The position numbers and the translations under genes are program-made. Positions 51,117 to 60,278 of a stretch of 64,000 bases of DNA are shown one piece after another; positions within the stretch are counted from its first letter, which is position 1, and each line of letters starts with the position of its first letter. The notes beneath the pieces are model-generated. The model had not been told where the DNA came from. It was given only the letters and a program-made list of their open reading frames with translations, and searched no databases. Source of the stretch: RBG-13-51-18 sp963739395 (GTDB lineage Bacteria; Chloroflexota; Dehalococcoidia; Dehalococcoidales; RBG-16-60-22); NCBI GenBank assembly GCA_963739395.1, contig CAVUAE010000002.1, positions 256,524-320,523 of the forward strand, given 5' to 3'.

Positions 51117-53811
51117 GAGACTGCTTTCCTTGGCTAGATTCCTGCGCAACTATCAGTAAAGTTATTCTAATAACCGTGCCGCCACCAGGGCGATTTGCCG
51201 CGCTAATATGTCCGCCGTGAGCTTCAATAATTCCTTTACTGATAAAAAGTCCCAACCCTGTGCCGGTCACACTTTCGGGACGTTGCACGCGATAAAACTT
51301 ATCGAAAACGCGTAATAGGTCTTGTGTTGGGATACCGATACCGCGGTCGGCTATCTCAATCTGTATTTCGGGACCCACCTGTAGCCCCTTAATTTCGATA
51401 GTCGAACCTTCCGGCGAATATTTTAGAGCGTTATCCAAAACGTTAACTAAGGTCTGTAAAACAAGCCCGAAATCCACCGAAATAAAGGGCAAATCCGCCG
51501 GTATTTCCATGTTAATTTGATGATTACTAGTACGACTGCCTAATTGTTCCAAGGCAGCGCCGATTAATTCCTGCATGTCCGATGGCTGACAGAATAATTT
51601 AATCGCCCCGAACTCAACTCTAGATACATCGAGTAGGTTAGTGATCAAGTCATTCAGACGCTCGGCTTCATCACGGGCGACTTGAATCAAATTCAACTTG
51701 GTAGCGTTATCCAGGTGCATGCCTTCCTGTTGGAGGCTACTCAAAACCCCAATGATGGATACCATCGGCGTACGCAGGTCATGAGAAATCGAATTGAGCA
51801 GAGCGGTCTGTAGTTTTTCAGTGTCACGTAAAATTTGAGCATTTTGCGCCTCGTTTGCCAGCCGGATGCTTTCGATAGCCACCGCCGCGAGGTCAGCATA
51901 GGCTTCCAGAAGGCGTTCCTGCTCAATAGTTAATTCACCACTGGTATCGGCTGCTGATACTGCCAGCACCCCAACTGTGCCTCGAGAAGTGACCAATGGT
52001 AAATATCGTGCTTTAGCATTGGGGAGAGTATCAGTTCCATGACCAACTATTTTCTGGTGTTGAAATGCCCATATGGCAGCCGCTAATTCATTTTCATCCG
52101 TTTTAATATCCAGAGTATCAACGTAAGGTTTTAAAGACTCTTTATTTTGAGGGTCGGATAAAAAAACTATAGAATCATGTCCGAGTGTTTCCTTCGCTCT
52201 TTTAACAATGGCACGGATGTAAGATTCAAGGTCGTTGGAAATCGCTAAATCACGACCAAGTGCATAGAGGGCAGAAGTTTCCCGCTGGCGACGTCTGGCT
52301 GATTCAGTTTGTCGGCGAACATGCAACGCCAGGTAACTGATGACCATACCGACTATAAGTAATGCGAGAAAAGTGAAAATATATTGAGTATCATTCACCC
52401 TAAAAGTTAAATATGGCGGTACATGGAAGAAATCAAATGCCAATACACCGATAACAGAAACCAAGATAGACGGCCCGAGACCCCAAAGATAAGCTGTGAT
52501 AACAACACATAGTAAATATAGCATAGCAATGGTCGTGGGGGTAAAAATGTCATGTATTAATTGGCCTAGTAAAGTTGCCAATACCACTAAGCCCAGACCA
52601 TACAGATACCTCAACCAGTTATAATGGGTTTCTCTTCCTATTGTTTTACTCGTTTCCGGTTTTGTTGGTTCTCCCCGGCTGCCTACGATATATACGTCAA
52701 AATGTTCACTGCGACGCATGAGTTGATTTACAACTGATGTGCCTAACAGATTCCGCCACCAGCTTCTCCGCGACTTGCCAACCATTATCTTGGTAATGTT
52801 GTTCCTACCGGCGAATTCCACGACGGCGTTAACTATTGAACTACCCTGGATTGTGGCAACTTTAGCCCCCATCCTCTCCGCCATCCGCAAAGCGTTGGTC
52901 AGCCGTTCTTGCTGTTCGGGAGATGGATGCACATCTGGTGTCTCGACATATATAGCAAACCACTCGGCGCCTAGCTGATAGGCAAGTCGACGAGCATTGC
53001 GTACCAAACGTGCAGCTGCCGGGTCAGAACCGATACATACCAGCAAGTGTTCTCCGGACGGCCACGGACCCTGTATAGCATGGGTCTTCATATAAGCCCG
53101 CGTTTGCTCATCAACATGCTTGCCGACCGTACGCATAGCTAGCTCGCGTAATGCTGTAAGATTACCTTTGCGGAAGAATGAATCGGTCGCCGGCGCTATT
53201 TGTTCAGGAATGTATACTTTACCCTCTTTGAGTCTCTTTAACAACTCATCGGGAGGAAGGTCGACCATCTCAATTTCTGTAGCATTATCTATAAAACTAT
53301 CAGGCACTGCTTCGCGTACCCAGATGCCCGTAATCTGGGCGACCGCATTACGCCCGCTCTCGATATGTTGGATATTCAACGTGGTATAAACGTCGATGCC
53401 GGCATCCAGCAATTCCTCGATATCCTGATATCGTTTGGAGTGACGCGAGTCCGGGGTATTTTCGTGAGCTAATTCATCAACAAGTACTAATTGCGGGTGT
53501 CTCGCCAATACTGCATCGATATCCATTTCCGTGAGTTTGATACCACGATATTCCAGCTGGCGGCGTGGTATTATTTCAAGACCTTCCAGAAGCGCTTGTG
53601 TTTCAACCCGTCCGTGAGTTTCTACAATCCCAATGACAACATCCGTGTCTTTTTTCTTTAGGCGCGCCGCTTCAAGCATGGTATAGGTTTTACCCACGCC
53701 GGGAGCGTAGCCGAGGAAAATTTTGAGTTTCCCACGCCCTGTTTGCACTTCTTCGGCTTTAATCTGTGCCAACAATTCGTCGGCATCTGGACGGGAATAA
53801 TCTTCAGGCAT
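51109..53811 (-). CDS. kdpD: KdpD sensor histidine kinase
   Basis: Senses potassium limitation or salt stress. About 900 residues: N-terminal KdpD domain with Walker A GYAPGVGKTY, a USP-like domain (about 240-370), four membrane segments (DUF4118), a GAF domain, then the kinase core with the phospho-His in NSISHDLRTPM, N box NVLDNALKYS and G boxes DRGIGI and GTGLGL. The start at 53811 (MPEDYSRP) is preferred because of a GGAG upstream; ATG 53835 is an alternative. Confidence 0.95.
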   Translation of the reverse strand: MPEDYSRPDADELLAQIKAEEVQTGRGKLKIFLGYAPGVGKTYTMLEAARLKKKDTDVVIGIVETHGRVETQALLEGLEIIPRRQLEYRGIKLTEMDIDAVLARHPQLVLVDELAHENTPDSRHSKRYQDIEELLDAGIDVYTTLNIQHIESGRNAVAQITGIWVREAVPDSFIDNATEIEMVDLPPDELLKRLKEGKVYIPEQIAPATDSFFRKGNLTALRELAMRTVGKHVDEQTRAYMKTHAIQGPWPSGEHLLVCIGSDPAAARLVRNARRLAYQLGAEWFAIYVETPDVHPSPEQQERLTNALRMAERMGAKVATIQGSSIVNAVVEFAGRNNITKIMVGKSRRSWWRNLLGTSVVNQLMRRSEHFDVYIVGSRGEPTKPETSKTIGRETHYNWLRYLYGLGLVVLATLLGQLIHDIFTPTTIAMLYLLCVVITAYLWGLGPSILVSVIGVLAFDFFHVPPYLTFRVNDTQYIFTFLALLIVGMVISYLALHVRRQTESARRRQRETSALYALGRDLAISNDLESYIRAIVKRAKETLGHDSIVFLSDPQNKESLKPYVDTLDIKTDENELAAAIWAFQHQKIVGHGTDTLPNAKARYLPLVTSRGTVGVLAVSAADTSGELTIEQERLLEAYADLAAVAIESIRLANEAQNAQILRDTEKLQTALLNSISHDLRTPMVSIIGVLSSLQQEGMHLDNATKLNLIQVARDEAERLNDLITNLLDVSRVEFGAIKLFCQPSDMQELIGAALEQLGSRTSNHQINMEIPADLPFISVDFGLVLQTLVNVLDNALKYSPEGSTIEIKGLQVGPEIQIEIADRGIGIPTQDLLRVFDKFYRVQRPESVTGTGLGLFISKGIIEAHGGHISAANRPGGGTVIRITLLIVAQESSQGKQSHV

Positions 53812-53859
53812 ATGGTTCGTTTCTCCAAAAGACATTGTATACTTTGTTATTGGTGAAGT

Positions 53860-54432
53860 CTATTTCAAAGCATCCAGTGCCAGATTAAGCTTGAGAACAT
53901 TAACACGCGGCTCGCCTAGTACGCCGAACTGCCGTCCTTCGGTATATTCATTTACCAGTACCCTTACTTGTTCGTCACTTAAGCCTCGGTACCTTGCGAC
54001 GCGAGCAACCTGGTAATTGGCGGCAGCGATGCTGATATCCGGGTCGAGACCGCTGGCGGAAAAGGTTACCAAATCCACCGGTATCGGCTCGTTATTATCA
54101 GGGTCGACAGCTTTTAAGGCATCGATTCTTGCCTGGACCGCACTAACAAGTGCCGGATTGGATGGTCCGTAATTTGAGCCGGATGAGTTTGAGGCATTAT
54201 AGGGAAAAGATGCCGTAGCCGAAAGTCTACCCCAGAAATATTTCGGGTCACTGAATGGCTGGCCGATGAGCTCTGACCCGGTAATATTTTCGCTTGTTTC
54301 AATCAAACTGCCATTAGCCTGGTGATGAAAGAATGCCTGGGCAATGCCGGTAATGAACAAAGGATAAATTATTCCGGTTATTACCGTGAATACACCCAGG
54401 AATATCAAGGCTATTTTAAGCTGACGTAGCAT
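53860..54432 (-). CDS. kdpC: Potassium-transporting ATPase subunit C
   Basis: A 190-residue single-span membrane protein that stabilises the KdpFABC complex. The N-terminal helix is followed by an extracytoplasmic domain with GSELIGQPFSDPKYFWGR, SGSNYGPSNPAL and the conserved SASGLDPDIS. It follows kdpB by 15 bases. Confidence 0.97.
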   Translation of the reverse strand: MLRQLKIALIFLGVFTVITGIIYPLFITGIAQAFFHHQANGSLIETSENITGSELIGQPFSDPKYFWGRLSATASFPYNASNSSGSNYGPSNPALVSAVQARIDALKAVDPDNNEPIPVDLVTFSASGLDPDISIAAANYQVARVARYRGLSDEQVRVLVNEYTEGRQFGVLGEPRVNVLKLNLALDALK

Positions 54433-54447
54433 GATGCCATCTCCTCT

Positions 54448-56559
54448 TTATACCACGTGTAGCGCTACTAAAATCATATCTATTAGTTTGATGCCGATAA
54501 ACGGGGCAATCAACCCGCCGACCCCGTAGATTAACAGGTTATCACGCAAGAGCCTAGCCGCCCCTACGGGACGATATGGCACGCCACGTAAAGCCAGCGG
54601 TACGAGCGCCATGATAATCAAGGCATTGAAAATTACTGCTGATAGCACCGCGCTTTCCGGTGTCGCCAGATGCATAATATTTAATGCACCAAGGGCAGGA
54701 TATATCGAGGCAAATGCCGCCGGGATGATGGCAAAATACTTGGAGACATCGTTAGCGATGCTGAAAGTAGTTAAAGCGCCGCGCGTCATCAGCAGTTGTT
54801 TGCCCGTCTCAACTATTTCGATGAGCTTGGTGGGATTGCTGTCAAGGTCAATCATGTTAGCGGCTTCCCGGGCTGCCTGTGTGCCGGTATTCATGGCTAC
54901 AGCTACATCAGCCTGCGCCAGAGCCGGGGCATCGTTAGTGCCGTCGCCAGTCATCGCGACCAACCGGCCGCCTGCTTGGTTCTCCCGTATGAGTTTCAGT
55001 TTGGCTTCCGGAGTGGCTTGCGCCAGGAAGTCATCCACACCAGCTTCGGCGGCAATCGCCGTTGCTGTAAGCGGATTATCCCCGGTAATCATAACCGTTT
55101 TAATGCCCATCTTCCGCATTTTGATAAACCGCTCCTTAATACCGCCTTTAACGATGTCTTTGAGGTGAACGACCCCAAGTGCTTCGCCGTTACGCGCCAC
55201 GACTAAAGGAGTGCCGCCATTCTGTGCAATATTATCCGTAATCGTTTTAAGTTCCGACGGAACGCTCTTACCCTGTTCTTGAATATAGGTCGCAATGGCA
55301 TCGTCTGCACCTTTACGAATACTTAACCCATCTATATCCACACCGCTCATGCGCGTCTGCGCCGAGAAAGGAATAAAACGCATATTCAGTTGTTTTTCGG
55401 TGGCTATGCTTCCGCTTAATCCGTACTTTTCTTTCGCCAGTATCACAATACTGCGACCTTCAGGCGTCTCATCAGCTAAAGAGGCGAGTTGCGCTGCTTC
55501 CGCTAATTCAAGCGCACTTACCCCTCCAACGGGGATGAATTCCGTTGCTTCCCGGTTGCCCAGTGTAATAGTTCCTGTTTTGTCTAAGAGCAATACATCA
55601 ACATCGCCCGCCGCCTCTACCGCGCGTCCCGATAAAGCGATAACGTTACGCCGGATAAGGCGGTCCATGCCAGCGATGCCGATAGCCGGCAATAGCCCGC
55701 CGATAGTGGTCGGGATAAGGCAAACCAACAATGCCGCTAGGACGGTAATCGTTATCGGCGTACCAGCATGATTAACATCAACACTATACAAAGAAAAAGG
55801 CAGCAGCGTCATACAGACGACGAGAAAGACGATGGTGAATGCTGCTAGCAGAATATTGAGAGCTATTTCATTAGGGGTTTTTTGACGCCTGGCGCCTTCT
55901 ACCAGACTAATCATACGGTCGAGGAATCCTTCTCCGGGATTAGCGGTCACGCGCACAACTAACCAGTCCGATAAAACACGCGTCCCTCCGGTAACAGCGC
56001 TTCGGTCACCACCAGATTCACGGATGACCGGTGCGCTTTCCCCTGTGACCGCGCTCTCGTTGACTGAAGCAATACCTTCAATCACCTCGCCGTCGGCCGG
56101 GATAATATCACCAGCCTCGACCATAAAGACTTCGTTCTGGCGTAACTCGCTGGAAGACACCAACTCATATTTAGCCCCATGTTTTGGCTGGGTGAGACGC
56201 TTAGCTTGGGTTTCTTTCCGCGTCTTACGCAACGCCGCCGCCTGTGCTTTGCCGCGACCTTCCGCCAACGCTTCGGAGAAATTGGCGAACAGCACGCATA
56301 GCCACAGCCACAAAGCCACCCCGCCGATAAAAGCCGCCGGAGCCTCACCGTGACCAAATAATGCCTGTAGCCATAAAACGGTAGTCAGGACGCTGCCAAT
56401 CTCCGTGACGAACATCACCGGTTTGCGTATCATCCAGCGCGGGTTAAGCTTGATGAAAGCGTCGATAATAGCCCGTCGGTACAATTGGCGTCCCAAACGC
56501 GACTGTTTCTTTGAGGAATCTGCAACTTTATTCAATTCTTTTTGTGAATCCAGTGTCAT
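54448..56559 (-). CDS. kdpB: Potassium-transporting P-type ATPase subunit B
   Basis: The 703-residue ATP-driven motor of the Kdp pump. TGES in the actuator domain, the phosphorylated Asp in LLLDKTGTITLGN, MITGDNPLTA and TGDGTNDAPALAQADV are all present, together with about seven membrane helices. Located between kdpA and kdpC as usual. Confidence 0.98.
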   Translation of the reverse strand: MTLDSQKELNKVADSSKKQSRLGRQLYRRAIIDAFIKLNPRWMIRKPVMFVTEIGSVLTTVLWLQALFGHGEAPAAFIGGVALWLWLCVLFANFSEALAEGRGKAQAAALRKTRKETQAKRLTQPKHGAKYELVSSSELRQNEVFMVEAGDIIPADGEVIEGIASVNESAVTGESAPVIRESGGDRSAVTGGTRVLSDWLVVRVTANPGEGFLDRMISLVEGARRQKTPNEIALNILLAAFTIVFLVVCMTLLPFSLYSVDVNHAGTPITITVLAALLVCLIPTTIGGLLPAIGIAGMDRLIRRNVIALSGRAVEAAGDVDVLLLDKTGTITLGNREATEFIPVGGVSALELAEAAQLASLADETPEGRSIVILAKEKYGLSGSIATEKQLNMRFIPFSAQTRMSGVDIDGLSIRKGADDAIATYIQEQGKSVPSELKTITDNIAQNGGTPLVVARNGEALGVVHLKDIVKGGIKERFIKMRKMGIKTVMITGDNPLTATAIAAEAGVDDFLAQATPEAKLKLIRENQAGGRLVAMTGDGTNDAPALAQADVAVAMNTGTQAAREAANMIDLDSNPTKLIEIVETGKQLLMTRGALTTFSIANDVSKYFAIIPAAFASIYPALGALNIMHLATPESAVLSAVIFNALIIMALVPLALRGVPYRPVGAARLLRDNLLIYGVGGLIAPFIGIKLIDMILVALHVV

Positions 56560-56563
56560 ATTT

Positions 56564-58300
56564 TTACCCTAAAAGCAAATGTTCCACGATAGGTCCTAAA
56601 GATAGGGCGGGGAGGAAACTTAATGCCCCTACGATAACGACTACCGCGATTAGCCAGAATATGAAAAGAGGCGTATGCGTCGGCAATGTACCCGCAGTTA
56701 CCGGCACTTTCTTCTTCTGCGCCAGCGAGCCGGCTATTGCCAACGCCGGAATTACCAATCCGTATCGACCGAAGAACATCGCGATGCTTTCGCCAATGTT
56801 ATAGAAAGTATTCGAGCCGAGACCAGCAAAGGCACTACCGTTATTGTTGCTCGTAGAGGAGAAGGCATATAATACCTCGCTGAAGCCATGAGCACCTGGA
56901 TTAAAAACTGTGCTCTTGCCAGCTTTAGTAATAACAGCGATAGCTGTTCCAAAGAGTACTAGCAGCACCGGTATCAGCACCATGAGGGAAGCCATCTTCA
57001 TTTCAAAAGCTTCTATTTTCTTACCCAAATATTCGGGAGTACGCCCTATCATTAGCCCCGCAACAAACACTGCGATGATAACAAAAGCTAGCATCCCATA
57101 TAGTCCAGAGCCCACACCGCCGTAAACTACCTCCCCAAGCTGCATAAGCCACATGGGCATGAGTCCGCCTAGTGGTGTGAGCGAATCAAGCATGGAGTTC
57201 ACTGCGCCATTTGAGGCGCCGGTTGTAGCCACTGCCCACAAAGCCGAGTTGGCGGCGCCGAAACGCACTTCCTTACCCTCCATGTTGCCGCCTGACTGCA
57301 TACTACTGGCTGACTGGTTAACATTAAGGGCTGTTAGTGAAGGATTGCCATGTTGCTCCGCCCAAACACAGACTGACAGTATCACGACAAAAATAATAGT
57401 CATGGCAGCGAGGAGCGCCCAGCCCTTGCGTGTATCCCCTACCATTTTGCCAAAGGTGTAGCATAACGACGCCGGGATAAGCAGAATCGCCAGTGTTTCC
57501 AAGAAATTAGTAAGCGGGGTTGGATTTTCAAAGGGATGCGCCGAATTTACGTTGAAAAAACCGCCACCATTCGTCCCCAGCATTTTGATAGCCTCCTGGG
57601 AGGCGACGGGACCTACTGTTATTACCTGTTGACTAACCGTCTGTCCGCTGGTGTCCTGCATAACCTGCACAAGCGTCGCTGTATGACCGGAACTGAATGC
57701 TTGCACTACACCCTGGGAAACTAATATCACTGCCAAGACAATGGACAGCGGCAGCAGAATATAGAGTATACTCCGCGTCATGTCCATCCAGAAATTACCT
57801 ATTGTCTTAACAGAATGACGGCTGAAACCCCGTATCATAGCCACGAGGACAGACATGCCAATAGCCGCCGAAAGAAAGTTGTGAACCGCCAGTCCGAGCA
57901 TCTGGGTAAGATAGCTCATCGTCGTCTCCCCACCATAGTTTTGCCAGTTGGTGTTGGTATTGAAACTGATTGCGGTATTGAGGGCAACCCCGGGTTGAAC
58001 AGCCTCTATGTTCTGGGGATTAAGGGGGAGAAGCGCCTGGAGACGTTCTAGAGCATAAAGCAAAATTATACCTAACAAAGCAAAAATGAGGATACCTATC
58101 GCGTAGGTTTTCCAGTCCATCTCCTCGTCTGGATGCAGTCTTAGAATGCGATAAATGAAACGCTCGATGGGACCGATGACAGGCGAGAGGAAAACACGTT
58201 CGCCCTGATAGACACGTGCCATGTAAGACCCTAGCGGCTTAACTAGCAATAGCAGAATGATGACATATAGAGCGATTTGTAGCCAATCATAGAATGTCAT
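56564..58300 (-). CDS. kdpA: Potassium-transporting ATPase subunit A
   Basis: The channel-like subunit that binds and selects potassium, 578 residues with ten predicted membrane helices. Selectivity-loop segments such as QEAIKMLGTNGGGFFNVNSAHPFENP... and STSNNNGSAFAGL are visible. The ATG overlaps the kdpF stop (ATGA). Confidence 0.97.
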   Translation of the reverse strand: MTFYDWLQIALYVIILLLLVKPLGSYMARVYQGERVFLSPVIGPIERFIYRILRLHPDEEMDWKTYAIGILIFALLGIILLYALERLQALLPLNPQNIEAVQPGVALNTAISFNTNTNWQNYGGETTMSYLTQMLGLAVHNFLSAAIGMSVLVAMIRGFSRHSVKTIGNFWMDMTRSILYILLPLSIVLAVILVSQGVVQAFSSGHTATLVQVMQDTSGQTVSQQVITVGPVASQEAIKMLGTNGGGFFNVNSAHPFENPTPLTNFLETLAILLIPASLCYTFGKMVGDTRKGWALLAAMTIIFVVILSVCVWAEQHGNPSLTALNVNQSASSMQSGGNMEGKEVRFGAANSALWAVATTGASNGAVNSMLDSLTPLGGLMPMWLMQLGEVVYGGVGSGLYGMLAFVIIAVFVAGLMIGRTPEYLGKKIEAFEMKMASLMVLIPVLLVLFGTAIAVITKAGKSTVFNPGAHGFSEVLYAFSSTSNNNGSAFAGLGSNTFYNIGESIAMFFGRYGLVIPALAIAGSLAQKKKVPVTAGTLPTHTPLFIFWLIAVVVIVGALSFLPALSLGPIVEHLLLG

Positions 58301-58389
58301 TCAAACCACTCCGGCTTAAGTAAAGCTAATACCAAGTACATCAGTAAAAATATCGAAATTATACCCACAATGATATAAAGAGCATTCAT
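58297..58389 (-). CDS. kdpF: KdpF small subunit
   Basis: A 30-residue single-helix peptide, MNALYIIVGIISIFL... ending LALLKPEWFE, which has the typical KdpF ending (xALLxPExF). GAGG lies before the ATG. It overlaps kdpA by four bases and completes the kdpFABC set. Confidence 0.92.
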   Translation of the reverse strand: MNALYIIVGIISIFLLMYLVLALLKPEWFE

Positions 58390-58390
58390 G

Positions 58391-58483
58391 CTATGACCTC
58401 ATCAAACGTTGGCAAATAGTGATAAGTCCTAGAGTTATCAGAAAGAACAAAATAAACAACACTAGAGGGACAACATCATTCAC
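58391..58483 (-). CDS. Possible 30-residue membrane peptide upstream of kdpF
   Basis: Starting with GTG at 58483, the frame encodes one strongly hydrophobic helix (VVPLVLFILFFLITLGLI) followed by CQRLMRS and stops one base before kdpF. Small peptides of this shape (helix plus C-x-R-L end) are found before kdpF in several phyla. The ribosome site is weak, so the start is uncertain. Confidence 0.5.
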   Translation of the reverse strand: MNDVVPLVLFILFFLITLGLITICQRLMRS

Positions 58484-58607
58484 TGTCCATATTGTAATGG
58501 GGTATTGGTCAATGAAGTGTCAAGAAAACAAAGCAGCACCTCAAGAAAATATCAAGAAATTTTACTTTGAAGATATCCCGGATTTTCCGTATAGGTTATT
58601 TGATATC

Positions 58608-58636
58608 AAAAAACCCCTGGGACTAAATCCGAGGGG
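58608..58636 (-). terminator. Rho-independent terminator (minus strand) after the tmRNA 3' end
   Basis: CCCC-T (58614-58618) pairs with A-GGGG (58632-58636), with inner GGA/TCC pairs and loop CTAAA. On the minus strand six T follow. It lies 14 bases beyond the CCA end of the tmRNA-like fragment, the position expected for a genuine ssrA terminator. Confidence 0.75.
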
Positions 58637-58649
58637 CCAATTTATATCT

Positions 58650-58690
58650 TGGTGGAGACGGGGGAGGGTCGAACTCCATCTCACCGAAAT
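58650..58690 (-). repeat. tmRNA 3'-end-like fragment, copy 2 (with CCA)
   Basis: On the minus strand: GGAG, loop TTCGACC, CTCC, then acceptor CGTCTCC and an encoded CCA ending at 58650. This is what the 3' end of an ssrA (tmRNA) gene looks like, and a terminator follows. The body of a tmRNA is absent: phoU begins 80 bases away. The rest of the gap 58390-58768 shows only the small ORF upstream of kdpF and this scar. Confidence 0.7.
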
Positions 58691-58768
58691 ATTCTAAGCC
58701 TGTTAAGACAGAGGAGAGGGCTGATGGTAATTTTTCAGGTTTAAATATTTCAAGAAATTAAGGACTCT

Positions 58769-59437
58769 CTAATACTTCGAAGCCCCTATCTCTTCCATCT
58801 TACCGGTGACGACGAAGACCACACGCTCGCAGATGTTGGTGACTCTATCGGCGCTACGCTCCAGGTTATGAGCTACCCAGATAAGCCGGGTAGCCCGTGT
58901 AATTGTTTTAGGGTCCTCGGCCATGAAGGTCAGCAACTCGCGGAAGACCTGGTCATAAAGCTGGTCGACCATATCATCCTCGGCACTGATTTTCTTAGCG
59001 GCTTCGGCATCGCGGTTAACGAAGGCGTCCAAGCTACGGCGCAGCATATCTACTGTCTGCTCCGCCATACGGGGAATATCGATAAGTGGCTTTAACGGGG
59101 GTTCATCTCCAATCATAATAGCTATCTTGGCTATCCCTTCAGCATAGTCGCCAATCCGTTCCACCTCGGATACGATATTCAGCACTGCCAGGATAATACG
59201 CAGGTCACTTGCCATCGGCTGTTGCGTGGCGATAAGCTCCACGCACTTCTCTTCGATTTCAAAACGTTTTTGATTTATCTTTTTATCATCCGTCACTATC
59301 TGATGTGCTAAATCAAGGTCCCGGTTCTTTAGTGCATCGATAGAACGTGATATGGCTTTACTCACCATGCTGCCCATCGCTAGGATATCGTCCTGTATTT
59401 CCCGTAGTTTTTTATGAAAGGCTGTTCTCGTTTCCAT
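58769..59437 (-). CDS. phoU: Phosphate signalling regulator PhoU
   Basis: A 222-residue all-helical protein with two PhoU repeats, each holding an E/D-x-x-x-D type metal motif (SEVERIGDYAEGIAK and HNLERSADRVTNI). It restrains Pho kinase signalling and Pst transport when phosphate is sufficient. It is the last gene of the pst operon, 17 bases after pstB. Confidence 0.96.
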   Translation of the reverse strand: METRTAFHKKLREIQDDILAMGSMVSKAISRSIDALKNRDLDLAHQIVTDDKKINQKRFEIEEKCVELIATQQPMASDLRIILAVLNIVSEVERIGDYAEGIAKIAIMIGDEPPLKPLIDIPRMAEQTVDMLRRSLDAFVNRDAEAAKKISAEDDMVDQLYDQVFRELLTFMAEDPKTITRATRLIWVAHNLERSADRVTNICERVVFVVTGKMEEIGASKY

Positions 59438-59454
59438 GTTGACCTCCTAGAACT

Positions 59455-60276
59455 CTAGCCGAACCTTCCGGTAATATAGTCTTCAGTACGTTTGTCTTTT
59501 GGATTGGTAAATAGCTGGGCTGTTGGTCCATACTCCACGAGCACCCCAGCTCTATCTGGCTCCATCATCATAAATGCCGCCGTGTCCGATACCCGCGCCG
59601 CCTGCTGCATATTATGGGTAACGATGATGATAGTGTAATCCGTGGCCAGGTTACGCATCAAGTCCTCGATCTTTAACGTTGCCGCAGGGTCGAGGGCGCT
59701 GCACGGCTCATCCATTAAGATTACTTCCGGTTCTACCGCCAGTACCCGTGCGATGCAAAGACGCTGTTGCTGTCCGCCAGAAAGAGCCAAGCCAGACTGC
59801 CCCAGTTTGTCTTTAACCTCGTCCCACAACGCCGCCTGACGTAGGCTTTTTTCGACGATTTCCGTAAGCTCACCGTGGTTTTTAATACCGTGCCGCTTGG
59901 GACCGAAAGCCACGTTCTCAAATACCGACATCGGGAAGGGGTTGGGCTTCTGAAAGACCATCCCCACCCGCTTCCTTAGCTCAACGACGTCGATTTTTGA
60001 GTCGTAAATAGGAATACCATCCAGCTCAACATTCCCCTCCACTTTAACCCCGGGGATAAGATCATTCATACGGTCAAATAGACGCAGCAGCGAGGACTTC
60101 CCGCAGCCTGACGGCCCGATAATCGCCGTAATAGCGCACGATGGTATATCCAGCGTGACATTCCTTAAGCATTGGAAAGACCCGTAGTAGAGATTAATAT
60201 TCTCCGCTTTGAGTTTGGTGACGCATTTGTCTGCGGGCTTAGTAGAAATATCCGGCACATTAAGTTTAATATTCAT
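59455..60276 (-). CDS. pstB: Phosphate ABC transporter ATPase PstB
   Basis: A 273-residue ATPase. Walker A GPSGCGKSS, signature LSGGQQQR, Walker B VILMDEPCSALDP and the switch His in IIVTHNM are conserved. GAGG before the ATG. Two bases separate it from pstA. Confidence 0.98.
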   Translation of the reverse strand: MNIKLNVPDISTKPADKCVTKLKAENINLYYGSFQCLRNVTLDIPSCAITAIIGPSGCGKSSLLRLFDRMNDLIPGVKVEGNVELDGIPIYDSKIDVVELRKRVGMVFQKPNPFPMSVFENVAFGPKRHGIKNHGELTEIVEKSLRQAALWDEVKDKLGQSGLALSGGQQQRLCIARVLAVEPEVILMDEPCSALDPAATLKIEDLMRNLATDYTIIIVTHNMQQAARVSDTAAFMMMEPDRAGVLVEYGPTAQLFTNPKDKRTEDYITGRFG

Positions 60277-60278
60277 AA

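Noticed and set aside
50361..58690. 3' half of the truncated tRNA-Ser as the origin of the repeats
   Set aside because: The acceptor strand in the repeats (CGTCTCC) does not pair with the tRNA-Ser 5' strand GGAGGGG and the repeats lie on the opposite strand.
58419..58697. 92-codon plus-strand frame between kdp and phoU
   Set aside because: It runs across the tmRNA-like repeat and terminator, lacks a ribosome site and resembles no protein.
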